A DNA stretch of 11,622 nucleotides from Baffinella frigidus (taxonomy: Eukaryota; Cryptophyceae; Cryptomonadales; Baffinellaceae). Location of the stretch: contig MU646372.1 of the NCBI GenBank assembly GCA_026770585.1, forward strand, positions 804,210 through 815,831. The letters are read 5' to 3'. The position numbers were made by a program, and so were the translations under genes. The notes beneath the pieces were generated by a model. The model was not told the origin of the DNA, did no database searches, and saw only the letters and a program-made list of their open reading frames with translations. Positions within the stretch are counted from its first letter, which is position 1; every line of letters starts with the position of its first letter. Positions 6,986 through 11,622 of this stretch are shown piece after piece.

Positions 6986-7346
6986 GGTCCCCTACAGATC
7001 CGCTCAATGAATCTGGGGCATCAGAGGCCCGCAAACATACTCAAAATATGACTCCCCCGAAACCGCCGCATCTGGTTTTGCACACCCTTCCACCCATCCT
7101 CGCAAAAACCTTTGGACACCAAAGATGCTCAGTTTTTCAAGGCCTACAACTTTGCGAAGAAAAGTTTTTTGTTTTAATCAGGGGCAGAAAAGTTGGAGGC
7201 ATCATAGTTCGTGACATTGGAGCCATTTCTGGTTTCCCCCCTAAATAACCTGTTCGTGCTTCTCCACCTCCTTTAGAACCCTTTTGATCAACAGGGGCCC
7301 CTTTGACGAGGCGAGCCTCTCGCGAGTCACTGCTCGCAGCGGGATC
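6986..7346 (+). other. Upstream region of the TM9SF gene
   Basis: Unique sequence without A units or telomere-like repeats. An in-frame ATG lies at 7284 and no stop separates it from the chosen ATG, but the 21 extra residues lack any feature and would bury the signal peptide. No TATA box or known element could be supported. Confidence 0.45.
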
Positions 7347-7475
7347 ATGGCGGCCTGGGGGCGCTCGCGCTGGTTAGCGCTCGGGCTAGTTGCGTTCGTG
7401 CTGCTCGCTGCGCAAGCAGCGGCCAGCGGCACCAAGTATCGCCGGGGCGACAACGTTCCCCTCTATGCCAACAAG
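7347..7475 (+). CDS. TM9SF exon 1: signal peptide and start of lumenal domain
   Basis: 43 codons. Met at 7347 chosen because it is followed by Ala, a basic patch (GRSR) and a hydrophobic core with small residues before SGTKYRRGD, a normal signal peptide. The exon ends AACAAG|GTTGCT, phase 0, exactly at the Lys-Val of the conserved YANKVGP motif. Confidence 0.88.
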
Positions 7476-8165
7476 GTTGCTGAAGCCCACGTCATCTCAT
7501 TTCGCACCCCGCCCCCGCCCTGCCCCCGGACCTGCCCCCGGACCTGTTCCCTCCACGCACCCGCATGAATCCCCACGTCGCAGCGCTCCCCGCCGCCACG
7601 TCCGCCATCATACTGCCCCACACCAGCTCGTTTCTCAGCTCCCCGCGTCCTGGGTTGATCCCGCCACCGCTTCCGCAGGTTGGGCCGTTCGCGAACCCCA
7701 GCGAGCAGTACGAGTACTACTCGCTGCCCTTCTGCGCGCCGAAGGAGGAGGAGCGCAAGCCGCACCACCTTGGCGAAGTCCTTGTCGGCGATCGCATGAT
7801 GAAGACTCTCTTCGCTCTCCCCTTCCTCAGTACCTCCCCGCCTCTTGCGCCCCGGAGCCACCACACAAGCACCCCACAGCCTGACGCCATTCTAGCCTGC
7901 CGTGACCGTCCGGGGGGGTCGAACTGGACACCCTCGCAAGACGGGGCGAGACAACCCAACGCTGGGGCAGACCTCCACTCAGTGGGTGCGCTGCGTGTTG
8001 CCCGGCGCTGAGCGTGTGGCGTTCGCGCAGTTGGATTCGAGGCGCGGACGCTGTGCTCGTACACGCTGAAGCCGCGCGAGCTGGGGGCGTTCCAGCGCGC
8101 GATCGATGAGGACTACTACTTCGAGTTCATCTACGGTGCGGCTCTGCCCGCTCGACCTCCCCCCC

Positions 8166-8219
<54 letters not shown>

Positions 8220-9760
8220 TCTCTCGCTCTCTCTCTGCCCGCTGGCACTCCCCCGCCCGATGGCCCTCCTTCGGCCGTTGCGCTACACCAACGTGGATGA
8301 GGGTTCAGGGTTTAGCAACATGGGATTCGCACAACCTTCTGCCCAGCCTCGACCGTACCTACGTACGTACGTACCTACCAACCTACCTACCTACAACCAA
8401 CCAACCAAGCAAGCAAGCAACACACGAACCTGAGATTCGGACCACCTTTTTCAACCTCAGTGCTGCACCACCCTGGGATGCAAAGCAACCGACGCTCAGC
8501 CTCTGCTGGCTTCATCCGGGAACAAGTTCATAGGCTAACGGCCTGAAAATGGGGTAGTTAGGCATACGGCATTGCCTAGGACCTCCTACCGTAGACCGAG
8601 GGATCCTAGGACCAAAAAGTCTCGGCCTACGGTAGGAGGTCCTAGGCAATGCCGTAGGCCTAACTACCCCATTTTCAGGCCGTCACCCTATTAAAGTAGT
8701 TTTCTCAGCCTCTGATGGCTGCCAGTGCCCCACCTCCTCCCGAGTGAAGAGACTTTTATTGAACGGATGACGTCGGACCATAAACTTAAGGCGTCCAGAG
8801 AGGGCTCGGACTAAGTGCTTCGTAGACTCTACGAGACTGAATGTACAAACGGACCTTCCAAGAGCAGCTCGGCTGGATTCCGCTCTCCAACACCCATGAG
8901 TGTGTCACGTTATCCCTTAAGTGACCAGTAGGCTCATACGCCCTACCGTAGGGCCCTAGGACCTGCCTAGGACCTCTTGCGGGTCAATTTTGACCGGCTG
9001 GCCACTTAAGGAATAGGCATCCAACAACTTTCATCTATCGCAGCTTGGACATGCGCACCCACCTCCCGGTCAGATCTGGTGGTTGCTAATCCCCGTATGT
9101 CCTCCCACGAGCTGAGCGCACCTTGGACATGCAATGGCACCGACCTCCTCGTGCGATCGCTTGATCGCCGATCCCCGCATTTCCTCGGGAGATATCTTGA
9201 TCGCCGATCCCCGGATTTCCGCACCAGCAACACCCAGGAGTGTGTCATGTTATGGGTATCCAATATTTTTTTTTTAGAGCAGCTTGGACATGTTAATAGG
9301 GTAACGGCCTGAAAATGGGGTAGTTAGGCCTACGGCTTTGCCTAGGACCTCCTACCGTAGGCCGAGACTTTTTGGTCCTAGGATCCCTCGGCCTACGGTA
9401 GGAGGTCCTAGGCAATGCCGTATGCCTAACTACCCCATTTTCAGGCCGTTAGCCTATGAATGTGCACCGACCTCCTGGTGAGATCTCTTGATCGCGGATC
9501 CCTGGTGGGCGCTAATCCCCGGAGTTCCTCGCCAGATGACATTCCTCTCTGGGGGTTCATCGGCGACAAGTCGTACGAGCTCGTCGGCGGCGAGAACGTC
9601 ACCATGTAACCCCCCTACATAATAAACAATAAAAAATTACAAAGCACCCTACACCCTCAACCCTCAACCTTTAACCGCGCGTCATCATGTAACCATCCTA
9701 CATAATAAACAATACACAATATACAATAAATAATGAATCCTGCACCCTCAACCCCCAACC

Positions 9761-9840
<80 letters not shown>

Positions 9841-11559
9841 CACTCAACCCTAAGCCCAAACCCTCAACCCTCAACCGCGCCCTCAGCGCGCTCAACATGT
9901 GTCCCATGTTGCGCTAGGTACCTCTGAGACACGCGGACACGCCCCAGTGCAAGTTGACTTCCGAAGTTCAAATTGACTTCGGCAGTGCAAGTTCACTTTC
10001 ATGGATAAGTTGACCTGCATGGAGAGACAGCTCTCTCGAAAGTTGTTCAGTCAGTACGGTGGCAGTGCAGTGTTGCCTGTACCCCCCCTCCGCACATGAC
10101 CTCTCCCGACGCCCCTGCTCAGACACACCCTTGGTGGGGGTGCACACATGGCGGGTTGGTAGTAACGCAGGTCTCTTTTCCTCGCAGGTTTAGTTTCCTT
10201 TCCGTCCTGGTGCGAAGCCTGCACGGGGAGCCAGCAGTCGTGAACGTGGCAGTCTCGGGCTCTCACTTGAACGTGGGCGGGTCATCATTTATCTTTTTAA
10301 CAATTAATGAAATTTCCCTTAATGAATCGCCTCCGTGTAGTTCCCGTGAAAAAGTCCCGAAACCCTAAGCCCTGAACGCAGGTACCCGGCGCTCACGCAC
10401 TCACTCTCTCACTCACTCACTCTCTCTCTCTCACTTTCTCACTCTCTCTCACTCTCTCTCTCTGACTCTCTCTTACACACACACACTCACTCACTCTCTC
10501 GCAGATACTCGCTGTTCACGCACTCTCTCACTCACTCTCTTACTCTCGCACTCTCTTACTCTCTCTCTCTCTCTCTCTCACACACTCTCTCTCTCTCACT
10601 CACTTACTCTCTCTCCCTCGTAGGTACTCGCTGTTCACGCACTACATCTTCACGATCGCGCACAACGGAGATGAGGTCCCTAAGCCCTAAACCCTAAACC
10701 CTAAACCCTAGACCCTAAACCCTAAACCCTAAACCCTAAACCCGAAAAACCTAAAACCTAAAACCTAAACCCCCGCCACGCCACCCCTGGGTCTATGCTT
10801 CAGGGTTTAGGCTTCAGGGTTCAGGGTCCAGGATTTAGGGTTTAGGGGCCCCCTCCCGCTCGCATGTTCTTTCCATGCGTATGTTCTAGCTATGTTTCAC
10901 TTAATCTGGGCTCCTCCTTGAATAAATTTAGATGCTCTTTGTACTGGAGCGTTTGCACGGAATCCTGGTGTAAATGTATTTGATCAGGGCCCCCGATTAA
11001 CGGAGGCAGAGCTAGGCCACCCTTCTCGCTCCCATCTTCTTTCCATACCCCCATTCTAGCTCTGCCTGGGTTTTATTCTGGCTCGTCCTTAAAAGACAAT
11101 TGAAGAGCAGATATGCAGTACAAAAGGGCAAATAGAGACATGCAGTACAAAAGGGCAAATAGCCTAGTATCATCGCCTCCTTATGCGGCGCCCCCTCTGC
11201 TGCTCCGGTAAATCCTGAACCCTGAACCCTGAGGCTCCCTAAACCCTCAACCCTAAACCCTAAACCCTAAACCCTAAACCCTAAACCCTAAACCCTCAAC
11301 CCTCAACCCTCAACCCTAAACCCTGAACCCTAACAAGTACCGCCGGGGCGACAATGTGCCCCTTGATGCCAACCACGATCGCTCACGCGCACGTGACCTG
11401 GTGGTCAACATTTCATCCTAATGGTCAATCTGATGGTCAACCGGATGGTCAAATCCTGACGGCAAACAGGTTGTGGAGGTGAACTGGGAGCACGATCCCG
11501 AAATGAACCTCGACATCACGGACGCGACCAGCGCCATCGACGTCAACTTCGTCTACACG
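7347..11559 (+). CDS. TM9SF / nonaspanin (EMP70 family) protein, 5' six exons, partial gene
   Basis: TM9SF proteins are Golgi/endosomal membrane proteins with a lumenal N-terminal domain and nine helices; they help sort proteins with glycine-rich membrane segments. Joined exons 7347-7475, 7679-7829, 8031-8135, 9536-9605, 10624-10675 and 11470-11559 keep frame for 199 codons. Residues 1-28 form a signal peptide (hydrophobic LALGLVAFVLLAAQAAA). Then come family signatures: YRRGDNVPLYANKVGPFANP, EQYEYYSLPFC, LGEVLVGDRM, TLCSYTL, AIDEDYYFEFIYDDIPLWGF, THYIFTIAHNGDEVVEVN, FVYT. Spacing GDRM-to-LC is 17 residues, as in human TM9SF1. All five complete introns are GT-AG; phases 0,1,1,2,0. The membrane half lies beyond the right edge, so length and completeness are unknown. 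Which TM9SF subtype is unclear. Divergent from purF with a 6.6-kb repeat-filled spacer. Confidence 0.9.
7476..7678 (+). other. TM9SF intron 1 (203 bp)
   Basis: GT-AG intron, C-rich, with a short CCCCCGGACCTG duplication near 7524-7548. No telomere-like or fold-back elements. Confidence 0.8.
7679..7829 (+). CDS. TM9SF exon 2
   Basis: 50 codons plus one base, after TTCCGCAG. Encodes VGPFANPSEQYEYYSLPFC, a charged KEEERKPHH linker and LGEVLVGDRMMKT, all at family spacing. The donor is CTCA|GTACCT; it was chosen because it alone keeps phase with exon 3 and gives the expected 17-residue spacing. Confidence 0.87.
7830..8030 (+). other. TM9SF intron 2 (201 bp)
   Basis: GT-AG intron, unique sequence; almost the same size as intron 1. 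No repeats seen. Confidence 0.78.
8031..8135 (+). CDS. TM9SF exon 3
   Basis: 105 bases after TTCGCGCAG. Encodes GFEARTLCSYTLKPRELGAF and QRAIDEDYYFEFIY. LC-x(3)-L and the YYFEF pattern are typical of the family. Ends TAC G|GTGCGG (phase 1), splitting the first Asp of DDIPLWGF. Confidence 0.88.
8158..8236 (+). repeat. C run and CT/CG microsatellite
   Basis: CCCCCCCCTTT then (CT) about 20 units, (CG) about 5 units, then CTCTCG mixtures. It begins about 22 bases after the donor. Confidence 0.95.
8354..8421 (+). repeat. Tetranucleotide microsatellite series
   Basis: GTAC units shade into CTAC, then CAAC and CAAG units, a stepwise-mutated tetranucleotide repeat. Confidence 0.9.
8528..8693 (+). 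mobile_element. Fold-back element, family 2, copy C (166 bp)
   Basis: Arms 8528-8600 and 8621-8693 pair at 68 of 73 positions around a 20-base loop (8601-8620). Flanked by AAGT at 8524-8527 and 8694-8697, a 4-bp target duplication. Termini TCATAGG/CCTATTA. Non-coding, MITE-like. It is transcribed as part of the TM9SF pre-mRNA if the gene is expressed and would form a long hairpin there. Confidence 0.92.
8889..9075 (+). repeat. Intron 3 tandem unit, copy 1 (interrupted by element B)
   Basis: CAACACCCATGAGTGTGTCA, CGTTAT, [element B], GGCATCCAA, AGCTTGGACATG, GCACCCACCTCC. Same order as copy 2 at 9229-9480, about 340 bp downstream. Confidence 0.75.
8913..9013 (+). mobile_element. Fold-back element, family 1, copy B
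   Basis: TCCCTTAAGTGACCAG at the left pairs with CTGGCCACTTAAGGAA at the right. The first half (AGTAGGCTCATACGCCCTAC, CGTAGGGCC, TAGGACCTGCCTAGGA) matches element A at 4649-4696 with very few changes. Probable TA duplication at 8911-8912 and 9014-9015; exact ends uncertain. Shares the 13-mer TGCCTAGGACCTC with family 2. Confidence 0.8.
9229..9480 (+). repeat. Intron 3 tandem unit, copy 2 (interrupted by element D)
   Basis: CAACACCCAGGAGTGTGTCA, TGTTAT, GGGTATCCAA, a T run, AGCTTGGACATG, [element D], TGCACCGACCTCC. It lacks element B, giving B's empty site, while copy 1 lacks element D, giving D's empty site. Confidence 0.75.
9294..9459 (-). mobile_element. Fold-back element, family 2, copy D (166 bp, inverted to C)
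   Basis: Arms 9294-9366 and 9387-9459 pair at 69 of 73 positions around a 20-base loop. The loop is the exact reverse complement of that of copy C, and the whole element matches reversed C at 163 of 166 positions. Flanked by ATGT at 9290-9293 and 9460-9463, different from C's AAGT, so the two are separate insertions. Confidence 0.92.
9536..9605 (+). CDS. TM9SF exon 4
   Basis: 70 bases after CCTCGCCAG. Encodes DDIPLWGFIGDKSYELVGGE then NVT; DD(I/L)P(I/L)WGF is one of the strongest family signatures. Contains an N-V-T glycosylation sequon. Ends ACC AT|GTAACC (phase 2). Reading on past the donor gives an immediate TAA. Confidence 0.9.
9680..9714 (+). repeat. Duplicate of the exon 4 donor region
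   Basis: Matches 9597-9631 at about 32 of 35 positions, including the last nine exon bases (CGTCACCAT against CGTCATCAT), the GTAACC donor and CTACATAATAAACAATA. Offset 83 bp. Confidence 0.85.
9745..9882 (+). repeat. CCCTCAA heptamer array (TTGAGGG on the minus strand)
   Basis: Uninterrupted CCCTCAA from 9759 to about 9840 (nearly 12 units), with decayed units on both sides. Same variant and almost the same copy number as the 2359-2441 array, on the opposite strand. Confidence 0.93.
10382..10617 (+). repeat. Two decoy copies of the exon 5 acceptor and start, in CT/CA-rich tract
   Basis: CGCAG|GTACCCGGCGCTCACGCAC begins exon-like sequence at 10382, and CGCAG|ATACTCGCTGTTCACGCAC at 10505; the real exon begins at 10624. 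Period about 120 bp. Each copy is followed by about 95 bases of CT/CA-rich repeat. Confidence 0.85.
10624..10675 (+). CDS. TM9SF exon 5 (52 bases)
   Basis: After CCCTCGTAG. Completes the Met codon and encodes YSLFTHYIFTIAHNGDE, matching the family's YLFTH-x-F-x-(I/V)-x-YNGD pattern. Ends GAT GAG|GTCCCT; the donor runs at once into CCCTAAA repeats. Two decoy copies of its first 20 bases lie upstream in intron 4. Confidence 0.85.
10680..10772 (+). repeat. CCCTAAA telomere-like array at the intron 5 donor
   Basis: Eight or so CCCTAAA units starting within the first bases of the intron (GTCCCTAAGCCCTAAACCC), ending in CCTAAAA variants. Confidence 0.93.
10850..11120 (+). repeat. Diverged tandem duplication
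   Basis: GGGCCCCC, CTCGC, CATGTTCTTTCCAT, GTTCTAGCT, CTGGGCTCCTCCTT (10850-10930) recurs as GGGCCCCC, CTCGC, CATCTTCTTTCCAT, ATTCTAGCT, CTGGCTCGTCCTT (10987-11090). Period about 140 bp. Confidence 0.6.
11112..11162 (+). repeat. Short tandem duplication
   Basis: ATGCAGTACAAAAGGGCAAA followed by TAG occurs twice, separated by four bases (AGAC). Confidence 0.9.
11214..11333 (+). repeat. CCCTAAA / CCCTCAA / CCCTGAA array
   Basis: Mixed telomere-like heptamers, C-rich on +, with CCCTAAA runs at about 11243-11293 and a CCCTCAA block after them. Confidence 0.93.
11335..11373 (+). pseudogene. Stray exon 1 fragment (TM9SF) inside intron 5
   Basis: Thirteen codons read KYRRGDNVPLDAN, against KYRRGDNVPLYAN at 7434-7472. 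Of five base differences four are silent and one changes Tyr to Asp. It has no signal peptide, no acceptor fitting the frame, and sits between a telomere-like array and exon 6. Confidence 0.85.
11396..11452 (+). repeat. GGTCAA-type 12-mer repeat
   Basis: ATGGTCAA or GTGGTCAA occurs four times within about 55 bases just before the exon 6 acceptor. Confidence 0.8.
11470..11559 (+). CDS. TM9SF exon 6 (3' boundary uncertain)
   Basis: After GGCAAACAG. Encodes VVEVNWEHDPEMNLDITDAT then SAIDVNFVYT, completing NGD-x(3)-EVN and reaching the (T/V)YSVKW-like region that ends the lumenal domain. After TACACG the sequence is CACCCTACA repeats, so the exon must end near 11559. The only fitting donor there is G|GCACAC (a GC donor); GTCTAC at 11551 is the GT alternative. 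Confidence 0.78.
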
Positions 11560-11562
11560 GCA

Positions 11563-11622
11563 CACCCTTCACCCTACACCCTACACCTTACACCCCTACA
11601 CCCTACACCCTACACCCTACAT
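11563..11622 (+). repeat. CCCTACA heptamer array at the right edge
   Basis: About seven CCCTACA units with minor variants, starting within a few bases of the presumed end of exon 6; the array runs off the window. Confidence 0.92.

Larger units (their letters stand above)
8136..9535 (+). other. TM9SF intron 3 (1400 bp), element-rich
   Basis: In order: C-rich and CT microsatellite (8158-8236), tetranucleotide tract (8354-8421), fold-back element C (8528-8693), unique stretch, tandemly repeated unit carrying fold-back elements B (8913-9013) and D (9294-9459), acceptor. It is seven times the size of introns 1 and 2 and the excess is these insertions and repeats. Confidence 0.85.
9606..10623 (+). 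other. TM9SF intron 4 (1018 bp)
   Basis: Holds a duplicated donor (83 bp downstream), a CCCTCAA array, a region with three or four AGTTGACTTC-like words (9950-10015), unique sequence (10020-10375) and a CT/CA-rich tract (10398-10617) with two decoy acceptors. Confidence 0.82.
10676..11469 (+). other. TM9SF intron 5 (794 bp)
   Basis: Begins in CCCTAAA repeats, then a short G-rich reverse-oriented patch (10800-10848), a diverged duplication (10850-11120), a second CCCTAAA/CCCTCAA array, an exon-1-like fragment, a GGTCAA repeat and CTGAC before the AACAG acceptor. Confidence 0.78.

Noticed and set aside
7284-7346. Upstream in-frame ATG extending TM9SF by 21 residues
   Set aside because: The extension would place the signal peptide internally; the 7347 ATG gives a normal secretory N-terminus. 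Not formally excluded.
9745-9882. CRISPR-like array or coding repeat (proline/serine-rich frame)
   Set aside because: Seven-base units without spacers; it is intronic telomere-like DNA and the frame is a by-product of the heptamer.
10185-10368. Possible additional TM9SF exon after TTTTCCTCGCAG (ends about 10189)
   Set aside because: The acceptor looks good, but the following translation has no family motif and exon 4 joins exon 5 in frame at family spacing without it.

Overview
This is a eukaryotic nuclear fragment, most likely from a protist or microalga. It shows small GC-rich exons (third codon positions mostly G/C) separated by GT-AG introns, an eukaryotic secretory/Golgi membrane protein gene, and abundant heptamer repeats of the TTTAGGG (plant/alga/alveolate-type) telomere series. 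I cannot assign the lineage more precisely. There is no operon structure or ribosome-binding-site pattern.

Layout. (1) 259-736, minus strand: one exon encoding the N-terminal glutamine-amidotransferase domain of amidophosphoribosyltransferase (PurF family); 1-258 is probably its next intron. (2) About 0.75-7.3 kb: a gene-poor, repeat-dense spacer between two divergently oriented genes. It holds many copies, in both orientations, of a SINE-like dispersed repeat ('A unit', about 140 bp, ending in repeated AAAGGACCT) joined to a second unit ('B unit'), long degenerate telomere-like arrays (G-rich on the + strand), and at least two fold-back elements. A near-identical inverted pair of about 159 bp (1237-1395 and 6681-6840) brackets most of it. 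(3) 7347 to the right edge, plus strand: six exons (7347-7475, 7679-7829, 8031-8135, 9536-9605, 10624-10675, 11470-about 11559) that join in one frame into about 199 residues of the lumenal N-terminal domain of a TM9SF/nonaspanin (EMP70) protein. The nine-helix membrane part lies beyond the window.

The most interesting material is in the TM9SF introns. Intron 3 carries two 166-bp perfect-length hairpin elements, 163/166 identical to each other but inverted, each flanked by its own 4-bp target duplication, plus a third related element of about 101 bp. Intron 4 begins with a duplicated 5' splice site and ends with a triplicated 3' splice site. Intron 5 is telomere-like sequence beginning right at its donor and contains a stray copy of exon 1 coding sequence whose differences are mostly silent. 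Introns 4, 5 and the start of the last one carry C-rich (CCCTCAA, CCCTAAA, CCCTACA) heptamers on the sense strand, opposite to the spacer. In the spacer, a 62-bp telomere-like block is inserted in a repeat with a TGAG duplication, and the uninterrupted copy of that repeat is also present. Together these suggest a genome in which telomere-like heptamers, fold-back elements and splice-boundary duplications enlarge introns and spacers.

The two genes are unrelated in function (purine synthesis; endomembrane protein sorting) and nothing suggests joint regulation.
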